Shown here: one piece after another, positions 24,285 through 36,119 of the stretch | How positions within the stretch are numbered: position 1 is the stretch's first letter | Layout: every line of letters starts with the position of its first letter | DNA from: Amorphophallus konjac | Lineage: Eukaryota > Streptophyta > Magnoliopsida > Alismatales > Araceae | Direction: 5' to 3' | DNA: 64,000 nucleotides | Assembly: GCA_022559845.1 (NCBI GenBank) | Contig: CM040117.1 | Location: 78,839,731-78,903,730 of the forward strand | Notes under the pieces: generated by a model | Database searches by the model: none | What the model saw: only the letters and a program-made list of their open reading frames with translations | What the model was told of the DNA's origin: nothing | Program-made: the position numbers and the translations under genes

Positions 24285-25025
24285 TGTAGATTTGTTTTAA
24301 TTAGATTCCTATCCCGCCCCCTTTAAATTAATACATGCATAAACATGTGAATCAAAGACAAGGGAGATGAAAGGATGAGAAATACTAATCATGATCGCCA
24401 CCAAGGTTCCAACAATGCCAAAGGATGAAGAAAGGAGAGGAACGGCGCCGTGTACCTTGGAACTTAAAGACTTGATCGCGCTTGAAACGGGGTGCGGGGA
24501 ACTTTATGGGATCAAACCTCCTCGTCTTCCAGCCGGCTAGAAGAAGAGGGCCTCACATCCATATCATGCTCTCCTGCAAAACAAAGATCAAAACACAAAG
24601 GAAAAAACCAATTAGAACATGAAGTGTAGCATCAATCCCAAAGTGATAAAATAGCATGAATAAAAGGGGGAGAATGCACTGGGAGAGGGTTTTTAATCCC
24701 TGTGGAAGGGTGGAAATAATAGGTGTGTGTGTTGTGCATGTATAGGATTTGAAATCACGGAATTTGGTTGAGAGAATAGAGAGAAAACGTTGATGCAAAA
24801 CGTGTAAAAATGCATGTGTAGCAGAAAAGTGCAGGGAACTGTGATGATTTGTGATTTTGAGGAGACTAGAACTAAGAGTATAGACAACCAAATTAAGCCT
24901 AGAAGGATGTAATGGAAACCCAATACTTCCCTCTTCAAGCTGGGGTCGAAGTTGTGAGTTGGAGTTGCAGTATAGCTTCGCCCCACGTCTGGAAAGAGCC
25001 CTCCTTTGCAACTACGAACTGGGTA

Positions 25026-25035
25026 GTTTATATAG
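25026..25035 (-). promoter_or_regulatory. TATA box of copy B 3' LTR
   Basis: CTATATAAAC on the minus strand, identical to the box in the 5' LTR (46680-46689) and in copy A. Confidence 0.6.
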
Positions 25036-25448
25036 AGGTTACAGAAAACCCAGAAAGTTCTCCCAAGATTTTAGAGGATAAAGTCCACCAAAATTTGTGT
25101 TCTATGGATCAATCTCGAGATAATACAAAGGATAAGAGGTAGGAACAAGTGAGACTCAATTTGGTGGAAGGATCTGGAAGATATGACTTCTAGAAGGGAG
25201 CCCTAGAGCTTAATCTGCAGAGTTTGTGTTGAACTAGGACACATAAACCCCCAACTTTCATCCGCGTTTCCGAGCAAGATAGCCAATGAAAATATGAGAT
25301 CTATGGATCAAATTCAAGATAATATAAAAGAGAAACCATAGGAACAAACGACGCTCAATTCGGAGTAGAATTCAAGAAGTTATGGGCTCTGCAAGAGGGC
25401 CACGATGCACAGAAACGGAGTAGTGTCCAGCATGAATTGGACTCTCGG

Positions 25449-25640
25449 TGTCATCTGGCGGTCTATCGTAAGACCGCCAGAGGCAACAAACGGTCTAGGG
25501 TAGGACCGTCAGGCTCCGGGGGTCGAACGGGATGATTTTAGGCAAGTTTAGGTGTAATGGTCTATTAATAGACCGTCACTTGTGTTCTGGCGGTCTTACG
25601 ATAGACCTTCACATGGGCTTTGGCAGTCTAATAATAGACC
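25449..25640 (-). repeat. Palindrome cluster in copy B 3' LTR
   Basis: Four to five palindromes in a row, for example GGCGGTCTATCGTAAGACCG and GGTCTATTAATAGACC with ACGGTC/GACCGT-type arms. They lie upstream of the TATA box in the sense direction. Confidence 0.85.
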
Positions 25641-26279
25641 TTCACACCGATGAAGGAGCATTTTGGGTAGACTACACGTGACTTTAAAAAATGAAGCGTA
25701 TATCTCAAACGGTGCAGAACTAGTGAAAGTGGTAGAAGAAGAAATTACAGATAACGGAAAGAGAAACAACTTTTATGAAGAGAGCAAAATGGGAAAATGA
25801 TCAGAAGAAGGAGAAAATGGGGCTAGAACAGAGATAGAAAATCATAGGACATAGGTGAACAGCATAGTCTGCTGGAAAAACGCGAATAGCTTACAATCGG
25901 GGCAGAACTTGCCAATGGCATAGAAGAAGAAATTGTAGATATTTAAAAAGTGAACAACTTTGGTGAAAAGAACATTTTGAATAGAGGACTGGAAGAGGGT
26001 GAAAAAGAACCACTTTCAGGACTGCGCAGTGAGAGAGAGCCGATTGCTTGATGGAAGCCGACCTAAATGGGCCGTAAGTCGACTTAGAAGTCGGAAGTTG
26101 ATAAGATAAGCTCCAGGGACTCTAATAAATCATGATCTCTAGGGCTCAAAAAGAATGGAACAATGAAAATTAGCTCAAAATCCATCCAAGAAAGATCCAA
26201 AATAATCGCTAATTCGGGACATCAAAAATGATGAATAAGAGAAATGACGCAACTTACGGGCTAAAAACGGGTGTCAACA

Positions 26280-29200
26280 GATGCCCCTCCTTGATGTCCG
26301 CTTTGCAAGGGAATGAGCGAAAGCGACACATAGGCGGAATGGAAAGAAGATGGAGCGAAAGTGACAGCGACGTGAAATGGAGATGATGCGGTGATGAAGC
26401 GGGGAGAACTGATAAGCGGGCATCAAGATAAAAGACACTCGTTGCTACCAACAAGCGACAGGAATTCTACCGAAAATACCGAACTAACCGCTCAGAATGG
26501 TTGACAAGAATGAGACATGTCTGGAGAACTAAATTAAGGAAGGAAAAGGAAACACGACCAACCTCATCGGGGAGACAATCCACGGATAATGAGGGGATCG
26601 GAAAGAACACAGTGTAAGAGCTGGAAAAGGAGAAAGAAAACTTGAGATAAAATCTAGACATGAATCACGTCGGCCAATCAGACCAAGCGGCGAGATCAGA
26701 GAAATCGTTCAAATTCGGAGTAGAATGAAAATCTCTTATCCAAAATAAGCACAATCAACCATTACTAAGGAGAAATCATTGGGAGAATTTCGAGACGTGA
26801 GTGCTCAAAATGATATGATGCATGTTGGGCTAAAATAAAGAAATCATTAAAACGAATGCAAAGAAATTATAAAATAGAAAGTACTCAAAGATACTATTGC
26901 TAGACTGAGTCAAGACTGGGTCAAGAGTCTTCTTGCAACCACGGCGTACGAGACAGAATCCATTATCCCCCACCCGACTCAACCGAGCGGCCTATCCAAC
27001 GATTAGCCGTATGCTCTTAGATCACCATCATTTTTGTTAAAGGGGAACATCAGATCCTAGAACACACGGGCAACCAGCCAGTCCTTGAGAGGCTATAATA
27101 ATGTAGACACCATATAGTAATGCAACAATGAGTAGGGATAGAGAGCCATACCTGACCTACCTGCCAAGCGAAACGGCATGTTTTTTAAATTTTCCAGATT
27201 GTTTTTAAATTTTATGGATTTTCAAATAAGACAGACATGACAAATAAGTAAGCATAAACATAGACAACACAACCATCAACTGAATGACAGACAACACAAC
27301 ATAACATAACGATCAAATGAATGAAAAATAATCCAACATAACATAACAAAGACAAACAAGCACACATATGCAATGGCATGAACAAACCACATGTATGCAC
27401 GATGAACATGGTGGGACAAGATAACAATGCGGTGGGATAACACACGGTTGGGACAAGAATATGAGGGATGACCACACAGTTGGGACAACACACGGGACAT
27501 AGAGGGGCGACTAAACAACATATGCAAGACAACTAACAACACGCGATTAGGGACAAAACAACGTGTGTGGGATGACATAGAGGGACATAAACACGTGACA
27601 AGGACACGGTGGGATAAAAGATACGACAAATACATCCTTCAATCAAAGCCCAAGATCAGAATGAAGCAGAATCTCCAGGTTCACAATCATGAGGCAAAGC
27701 CCTCTCATGGAGATATAATCATGTTAAATAAGCTGAGAAGGACTAAAGCTACAGAACAGATCGAGAGAGTATATTGAAGAAGAGAACAGATCAAAGATAT
27801 GGACATGAGGCAAAATGCGAGATAGAGCAAGAAAACTTGAAGCACCTGCAACCTGCACACTTAACAAATAGATCATGTCCGTCCTCAAAACAAATAGATA
27901 GAAAGGAACAAAAAAAATATTTTTTTAATTTTTTAATTTTTTTGATTTTGAAATGTTTGATTTTTTGGATCATTTATTTTTTTGAATTTTAAAATATATG
28001 TTTTTTTTAATTTTGAAATATATGATTTTTTTTGAATTTTGAAATATATGATTTTTTTTGGATTTTGAAATATATGATTTTTTTGGATTTTTGAAATATT
28101 TGGATTTTTTGAAATATTTGGATTTTTTAATTTTAATTTTTGACAATATCTCATTTTTTTGGATATTTAACAATGTCATCATTTTTTTTAGATTTTTGAA
28201 ATATTAATCTGTAGCACCCAAAGACGGGCTTGAACTGTTGGCCAGGGATCGTCATTCCTCCCCCTCTCATTAAAGACTTCCCTTAAGCAGGGTGTGCATG
28301 TGAGGGTGACTTACCACAACCAACCGCCTCTAAAGAACGGTGCCCCTACTAAGGCCATACCTGGGATACAACCCAGCCTAAGAGGGAGAAGCAGAAGAAA
28401 ATTGGAGACAAGCTTTATGCAGGATGGGAGATATCAGGACTTGACTTCCTTTCAGGGCACTACCCCTCAAAGAGTAGGTCTGTTGCGCCGGGGCTTTGTG
28501 TCTTTGATTTTGAGACCCATATTTATCAGGCATGCATGCGACCGGGCTCATGGCGTCCCGCTGGGAACTGTACTGCCACTCTTGTCATGCCTTTGATTCA
28601 TAATTGTGCATTGATTCATCCATTTATTTTTGACAGCCCTTATTGGCTAGATATTACATGAAAGCTCACTTTTTTGAGGGTCAAGACTACCCCTATTTGA
28701 AACCTCTCCCGTATTGGGGAGCGCCTAGGTTGGTCATCTCATTCATCAATCTCTTGCCCCTACACTTGGCCGAGTAGAGAAAAGAAAAAGGCCTTTGTGT
28801 ATACCCAAAGTATGGCCAAAGTAGCAACGGTGTGCCTCAGAGAGATCGGCTATGGCTCACCGTGTAGTGTGTGAAAACCCATGCTCAATGGTCACCCTCA
28901 ATGATCGGGGAAGAAAATTAGACTCCCAGCGCGGACCTATCACCGGCCTAAGGTGTGATGCAGAAGCGACTCTTCTTGACTAATTAAGTAAACTTTCTAA
29001 AACCACTCAACTGGGTTTGAGGAATAGCATTATAAGTGTGTGCATGAATAATGGAAATAACGGTAATGATAGCATATTCTTGCACAAAATATAAGGTACC
29101 TTGCAAATCCATAGCGTGAAAATAGCATCCTAAAGTGATCTTGATCATCGAGCTTCGTACAGCATGAGCGTTATATTCCTTGCTTGACAGGATGAAAGGG

Positions 29201-29368
29201 AGAGGATAGCAAAGGGTTGAAGATTCCTCTACACGGGGGAGCGACGGACATCATACTGGACGAAGAAGGATAAAAAGGAAGAGAGATGAGGGCTAAAACT
29301 CCCTCGTTAAGGCACATAGACCCTGATAACAAGGAACCAAAATACAGAAGAAACCAGATTAGTTGAGA
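26280..29368 (-). other. 3' non-coding interior of copy B
   Basis: The polypurine tract is at 26282-26292 (sense AAGGAGGGGCA), then about 3 kb without a credible gene. It matches 2052-5112 in inverse orientation and includes a T-rich degenerate repeat block at 27905-28200. The small frames seen here are not kept in copy A. Confidence 0.7.
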
Positions 29369-31460
29369 TCAAGGTGGGCTAAAGCCTCGAAAATAACAAG
29401 AAAAAGGGTGAGAACCCTGAAATGATGAAGAGGAGAGAATAGACAAACCATGAGAAGATTGTGGAAAAGGTAAGGGGAAAGAGAAGTGATCATCCGACGT
29501 GGTCGGAGAAAAGGAACTAGGACCACCCGACAGAGTCGGGGAAGGAGAATGAGAGTCACCCGACAGGGTCGGGGAAAGAGAACGAGAAGTCAAACCTGGG
29601 GATACCGGGGGAGGAGAATCAGAGGAGGACATAGGCTGAGGCCGAGAATGGTGAGGAGATGGAAAGTCTGGAGGTTCCGGATAGGAAAAGGAAGAATAGG
29701 GATTCGCGAACCCGAGATGGGAGGAGAGAATCGTGGAGGGAGAATTAAGAGACGGCAAATACACCACCCAGGGGTGGGAACCGAGCAGAAGAAATGATGA
29801 GTGAAATGAAGAAGAAGGAAGAGAAGTGGACCCCTGAGTGCACAACTAACGGCCCTTAAACTTACGCCACCGCCTCTTCTTAGCTGATACTTCTTGAACA
29901 TGGACTCGCCTGGTGCGGACTCAGACCTTCGGCCTTCTCAATCTGTAATACTTTCTCAAATAACGGGTCCACTTGACAGATGGCCTAGCCCGGTTGTGAA
30001 CATACAACTTCATCAGGGTGGCCCCTAGACACCCAGTGCTAACCATAGGCAGACATTCTTGAACAGATAACTCCTCAAATGAATGAATATCAGAAAACCA
30101 CAGAGATTTATCACTTGGAACTAGCAACATGAGATTCGGCATCTCCACTTGGCAACTGGGCACGAAGCATATCTCCCTTACCAGAAGAGCAGGATGAAAC
30201 TGAGGGAGAGTAATGCGCGGCGTTGACATGGCCGGCTTGCTAATGAACCAAGGGAGATTGCATAGAATGTGCAGAATGTCCTTGGAGAATATAAGAAGAT
30301 ACTGCCAATTACCCTTTGAACATAGAGTGCATAATCTTCTTAGCAGCCGTATGAGTTAGCACAATCTGGGTAAAGGACCCCTCTTGGCCAGTTATCTGAA
30401 CAGCAACGGAGCGAGAGATAATAATAGTATCAATGGTGAACCCTCCAACGAGTAAAGAGATTGCCACCGGCCTCGCTCGGGAAGAAACTTGTATCAACTC
30501 AAGGGAACTCTTCTTAGCAACTGTCATCTTTGAAAGTGAAGGCGCATCATCCCCAAAATAACCAGGGACCAGGACGCGAACCGGCATCCGACAGATAAAA
30601 TCCTGAATCTTGAAATGCACGGCCAACACTGAATCATCCTGACTTGGCTTATTATCTCCCTGGGGGTTATACCCAAGGGGCACCAAAGGAAGTGCACACC
30701 CGCTCCGTGGGGTGGAAGTGGTTGGAGAAGTAAAGGGAATATGTTTGGGTGGCACATGTGAAGGTTTGGAAGGCATGGAGGCTCCAACGGGAGTGGTGAT
30801 GGAAAGTGAAGGCGCAGGCGATGTGGCGATGATAGGCTTGGGTGGCGACAAAGGCGAAGGTGAAGGCGTGGCTGAGGGTAAAGGTAAAGGCAAAGGTGTG
30901 GCTTGCTCAAGGTCAGGCAAAGGTGATGGCGGAGATGGAGGCGAGGGTGGAGATGGAGGTGGTGATGAAAGCACTGGTGGTGGAGATGGAGATGATGGTG
31001 ATGGCAATGGAGATGGTGAGGATAGTGATGAAGGCGATGGGGGTAGTGGACATGGAGGTGGAGAGGGTGAAGAGGGAGGTTGTGGTGTCCACCGTCGACG
31101 TGTCGACACAACGCGTCGAGCGGTGTTAGGGATAGAAGTAGTAGTAGTGGCGGCGTGAGAAGAAGGGGAGGCACTAGCCTGAGTAGAGGCTTGGGTTTGT
31201 GGTGGCGATGGAGCCGGGGTAGGAGATGGCGAAGGTAACGGGGTAGGTGAAGGAGCAAGTGCAGCACTAGACGAGGAATCACAGGGGTGCCCCTGGTCTT
31301 GAAGTAACGGAGACGGCTACCCGGGCGGCACTTCTTGCTGCTGCTGTTGGTTGCAAACATGTAAAATGACTTTGTGAATAGTGGCCCAATCAATCCTTTT
31401 CTTAGCTTCCATATCATAAACATAATCCTGGAACTCGGGACAATCCTCAACCAAGTGCCC
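29369..31460 (-). pseudogene. Proline-rich and C-terminal domain of copy B gag ORF
   Basis: This continues in the same frame as the gag at 31461-32965, past a TAG at 31461-31463. It starts with GHLVEDCPEF, the second half of a zinc-binding motif, then a Gln run and about 200 residues of Pro/Ser-rich low complexity. A TAG near 31319 and a TAA near 30309 correspond to CAG and CAA in copy A, both C-to-T changes. A frameshift follows; the piece 30229-29921 and the Ser-rich piece 29845-29369 match the C-terminal domain and tail of copy A. I recognise no catalytic motif and assign no function. Confidence 0.7.
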
Positions 31461-32965
31461 CTACTGGCGGTGGAAATAACAGAACTGTAGCATATCCCCG
31501 ACCGTGAGTCGGCAAGGCACGACCAGAGAGAGCGGCAACGTGTGAGTGGCCATCAAAGCCCGAAAGATATCAGTGAAACACTCCAGTAATGGAAGACGAG
31601 GAGCCTGCTTCGGGCAAGGTGGATGCCAAGGGATATGTAATGGTTGAGAAGGTTGTGGAGACGAAAGTGAAGGTTGCATAGGCAATAGTGCTTGGCTAGT
31701 GGTGGAGAGATTTGGTGAAGGCATATGTGGAGCAGGATGAGGGGGTATACAGATGGCATCCACTTGCTCGGGATGTGGTGTTTCCTTGACCGGGGGTGGA
31801 GACATAGGCAGAGACGCATGTGGGTATGCAGAAGCGGAAGGCTGACTGTGAATGGTGGTAGGTTGACTCATGGAGGTTTGATATGCGGGGGTGTATGGCT
31901 GACTCGTGGAGGGTTGGTATGTGGAGGGATACTGGTATGTATAAGTGGAAGGTTGGTATGTAGAGGTAGATGTAGATGGCAGGGTGTGTGAAGACGTAGA
32001 AGGCAGAGAGGACTTGGGGTCAAGGGAATCTTGGAGTTGTTGGCGGAGGAAGCAGGCTCGGTTGTAAAGTTGTTGCCAAAAGGTGATGTCGTTGAGAGCT
32101 AAGATAAATCGATACTCGGGCGTGGCATTAGATATCAGCATCTTGACTTGCTCTCCCCCCGAAATGTGTCCCGGGACCTGCGTGGCAAAGCGACGCCAGC
32201 GATCGGCAAAGGTAAAGAACTCCTCTTCGGGCTTCATCATCTCATGGGACAAATCCACCATGGAATACTTGGGCCCAACCTGGTCTTGAAACTGTTGAAT
32301 GAATTTCTCTTGCACGGCTTGAAAATTCACAACTTGCTCTTGCGGAAGGGAGAAGAACCAATCTCGAGTCGGGCCTTCCAATGACAGACCAAATTGATGG
32401 GCCATCAAGCGTTGGTCATGTCGAAACTGGGCCGACTCATAAATAAACTCCTTCAAGTGCACATAGGGGTCACCGACTCCACCATAACGGTGATATGCGG
32501 GAATTTGTGAAGATGGCAGAAGTCGAAGACCTTGAAATGCGAATGGAATACTTAAGGAGGATTTGGGATCGATTTGGCGTTGAAGTTCATCAAGCTGGCG
32601 CTGGGCTTGAGCAATCATCTCCTGGGTAAGGAGAGATCGAGAAGAATATGGGCCAACTTGAGCCAGTGAATTTGGACCAGGATGATATTGGGCCGGATAA
32701 GAGGATCCGGGCTGAGAAGAAGAAGGGCCCATTCCGGGAGTAGAAGGATATATGGACCTAGAAGGATCATGAATATGAGGACTACTCGGGCTAGCAGCAA
32801 CATGGGTAGGAGATGGAGGCCCATTAAGAAGAGTAGGTCCACTAAGAGAATAAGAAGGCCCGTTAAAGGAAGGGGGTCCATTAAGAGTAGAAGAGGGCCC
32901 ATTGGAGGAAGATGGCAGCCCATTGAAGGATGGGGGCCCACTAAGAATAGAAGGACCATGAAGGG
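31461..32965 (-). pseudogene. gag: Gag domain of copy B (main part)
   Basis: Retrotransposon gag of gypsy type. After a Gly/Asn/Pro-rich leader, it has DPYVHLKEFIYE, RDWFFSLPQEQVVNF, FIQQFQDQVG and FADRWRRFATQVPG, the usual capsid-like core. Ser/Thr/Pro-rich repeats follow (YQPSTSQPYT-type). It ends at a TAG that falls inside the zinc-binding motif CYFHRQ-stop-GHLVEDC. The reading frame is open across the Tekay insertion: the segment 44297-43949 joins 32965 in frame once one copy of the AACAT duplication is counted. The gag was therefore not frameshifted here when the Tekay element inserted. Confidence 0.82.
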
Positions 32966-32970
32966 AACAT

Positions 32971-35900
32971 TGTCACGCCCCGACGCGGAATATCGGGACG
33001 TACAGTCGGGAATGAGCTGGCAAGAGAGAGATCTATCTAAAATAATACACAATGCTACAAGATGGAAATACTAAATGATCATTAACCAACCACAACTGAT
33101 ACAATAACCTCAAAATCAACTTAATACAACTGGAATTACAACCACTAAAACTCAATAACATAACTGAAACTAAATGCTCTCCAAAACACAACTAAAAGTA
33201 AGATAACACACTGCTAACACACTAGAACTGACACACTCATGACATCACTCCTGCCCTTCCCCGTCGGTAAGCGCGTCACCTGAAAAGTCTGGAAAGGGGG
33301 GAAAACACAACTATGAGCTGACGCTCAGTAGGAAATAACAGGCAATTTACGTGATTAACAAGTTAATTACATTTTCATATGCAATACTAAGAAAAAAATA
33401 AATGACGATAACGATATAATGAAACAATGTAATAACAAGATCTTGCAAGGTCAAGAAATATGTGATGTCAAGAATTAACAAGATAACAAGTACAAGAATT
33501 TACAACATGAGATATAACAAGAGACAGTAGTAAAGAATTGGCCACAAGTAAGTAATATCAATTCATTCGCGATCAAGTAACAAGTAACAAGTAACAAGAG
33601 ATGTTTGTCATAGACGCAACAAGCAAGCAAGTATTTAGGTGTAATACCCCACCATGTCATTAGCATCCCATGGGCTCAGTAATTTTTCGGGCGCTCTCCC
33701 CAGGACCAGACCGGGCCCTTATGATGCGATGGCATTTATTTTTATGGGCCCAAAGTCCCACACGTCCAGACATTCAGTCAATTTTAATGGCCAATTAATC
33801 AGAGGAATTTCTGTCAAGAGTATGAGTTTTTAATGACTAATATGTCCTTGGATTCCAGACAAAAACTCGGTTGATACGGTCACCTCGGTGCCGCTTTACA
33901 AGAACTGGACCAAAACTCGGTCCACGGGGTCAAGAAAGAACGGCTGACAGTATACCGTTCAAGTGTGTAAGTAATCCATTCTACTGGAGTAATAGGGACT
34001 AAAATAGCAACTTAACAATCAATTTAATCCTAATTACCAAGTTAATATATCAAGGATTATCCATTATCATTTGCATTAAACCAATTTGCCAAAGGATGAT
34101 TCAAGATGATAAGGTAAAGGAACAAGCTCGTACAGGAATGAAATAGCATGCATTAACAGAGATTTAGTTTCGCCATTAACCATTAATTATGTGGGTTTCT
34201 ATTTAACCATTGTATGAAGATGATAAATGGCATGTTTTTACACTACGTTTGCATGTAGGAACCAATGTTGATTGAAATCAAAGGGGTACATGAATAGGTT
34301 ACTGGTTCTTCAAGAATATACTTTTCAATTGGCCTAAGTTAAATGGGTCGATCCCCTAATGATCCGGATCGATCCTCGGGTCGAAGAACGAAAAAAATTG
34401 GGTTTCTGGTACATGGGTCGACCCCTGTAAAAATGGGGTCTGCCAGTGAGATGGGTCGACCCCTGGGGTCGACCCCCACAATTTCTGCAGAATGGGTCGA
34501 CCCCTGGGGTCGACCCCCACAAATCCTACAGAATGGGTCGACCCCATGGGTCGACCCCCACACTCTGGCTGTATGGGTCGACCCCAGGGGTCGACCCTTG
34601 CTGGGTGCTGGATGGGTCGACCCCTGGGGTCGACCCTCGGGCTTGCCAGGGCTCCCAGAAAATGGGTCGACCCCAGGGGTCGACCCCTGCAAGAACAAAA
34701 ATGGTTTTAACCTCTGGAAAACATAAAAACTAACTCAATTGAGATCTAATTGAGTTGGGATCTTAACCACATGATATAAGGTTATTAATATACATACTAG
34801 GGTCATAAAACAAGCGATTTGAAACACTAATTTCTACAGAAATCCATTAAATCTTAACATATTCTATGATGAACACATGAAAACCTAGATATTGACATGC
34901 TTCTACTAAATCGTGAAATTCTCTCAATATACATAATGAAATTTGGGGCTTCTTATGTCAAAAGAAAGCTAACTCAATGCTGAATCCAACCATATATGAT
35001 AAGCTATATGTGGATCAAGTTTTATAACTCAAAATCAGCCCGCAATCAAGCTCTAACTTAAAGGGTCACAATATAAATCAGGTTCTAGACATGCTCTCAC
35101 TAAAAATCAAAATTCTCCAAGCATGCTCAATGAAAATTGGGGCTTTCTACGTTAAATGAAAGCTAACAACATGCTGATTACATCATATAAGTTAATTAGA
35201 GTTTGTCTTGTTAAACCTACCTCAATCGAAGAGAGAAGTTAAAACCTAGAATGAAGAACGAACTGGATCACCCTTCACAAAACCCACGATAGCTCTCTAG
35301 ATACCTGATAAAAATTGGGGCTTTCAGTCCCATTCGATAGATCTCGTCGAGAGGAACAAAATCATATATTCATGATCAAATTTTGGTTGAGAATTCCTAC
35401 CTCAATTGAAGAAATAAAGAAGGAAGAAGGAAGCCGACGGCCTGCCGACACACCTCCACAAATCGAGCAAGATCATCCTAGATCTAAAACTTCAGCGAAC
35501 CCCACAGCCACCGAAAGAAACTAGACTCGAAGAGCTTTCTATCTATAGCTCACACAGCTTCTGGAGAGTTCTGAGCTGTGAGAAATCGACGGAACAAGAG
35601 ACGTGTTAAAAACGGCGCTGAAATGGTTGACTCAACCAAACTCGGCCGGTTGCGCCTCCTAGGGTTAGGTTTGTGTCGAATTGATTGAGGGCTATTAATC
35701 CTTAGCTCAAGGTTGTTCATTTGCCTCTGATTTGAGCTAATTTGGTTGAGTATTAAGCCTGAATTTTGCGTTTTAAACTAAGGTTAGGTAAGGGTTAAAA
35801 AGTGTGCATTTTTGGGCTTAATCTCCAATTAGATCTAACCACGGATTTTTAAATGGCTTAATGCCAGAAGACAAAGTTGTTGTCTACATCGACCTTAACC

Positions 35901-36076
35901 TGTTTACTATTTTTATAGATTTTTATAAGGTAGTCAGATTTTGACTTATACTATTTCTAACGAATTAAATATTAATAAATCTGAAATTCAATTATTAATT
36001 CAATAAGAATTCAATTCTTAATTAATAAAAGCTTAATAAATATATTGGGCTCAATTAAATAATTCGGGGTCTTACA
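32971..36076 (-). repeat. 3' LTR of Tekay-like element
   Basis: 3106 bp, nearly identical to 40884-43948. It contains the GGGTCGACCC array at 34344-34690. The length difference from the other LTR comes mainly from array units gained or lost. Confidence 0.95.
34344..34690 (-). repeat. GTCGAC palindrome array in 3' LTR
   Basis: Six regular units of about 40 bp from 34451 onward, each with two GGGTCGACCC-type palindromes back to back (core ATGGGTCGACCCCTGGGGTC) followed by a variable 15-25 bp tail. Weaker copies lie from 34344. Confidence 0.92.
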
Positions 36077-36085
36077 CCCTCCCCT
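36077..36085 (-). promoter_or_regulatory. Polypurine tract of Tekay-like element
   Basis: AGGGGAGGG in the sense direction, directly adjoining the 3' LTR; the plus-strand primer by position. Confidence 0.75.
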
Positions 36086-36119
36086 ACTTAAAGGAATTTG
36101 GTCCTCCAAATTCACTGCA

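Larger units (their letters stand above)
24285..26279 (-). repeat. 3' LTR of copy B
   Basis: 1995 bp; sense start TGTTGACACC at 26279, sense end CAAATCTACA at 24285. It aligns with 45940-47933 and, inverted, with 5113-7211. It holds a TATA box at 25026-25035 and palindromes at about 25449-25640. Confidence 0.95.

Noticed and set aside
27212..27635. Cys/Leu-rich possible membrane protein on the minus strand (also 3709-4339 plus strand)
   Set aside because: Same non-coding region in two copies; frames and lengths differ between copies, and the content follows from TCC/TGT-rich repeats.
34334..34733. Gly-Arg-Pro / Ser-Thr-Pro repeat proteins (GSTPGVDP-type)
   Set aside because: All six frames are open because the GGGTCGACCC units contain no stops. 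They lie in an LTR and differ between the two LTRs.
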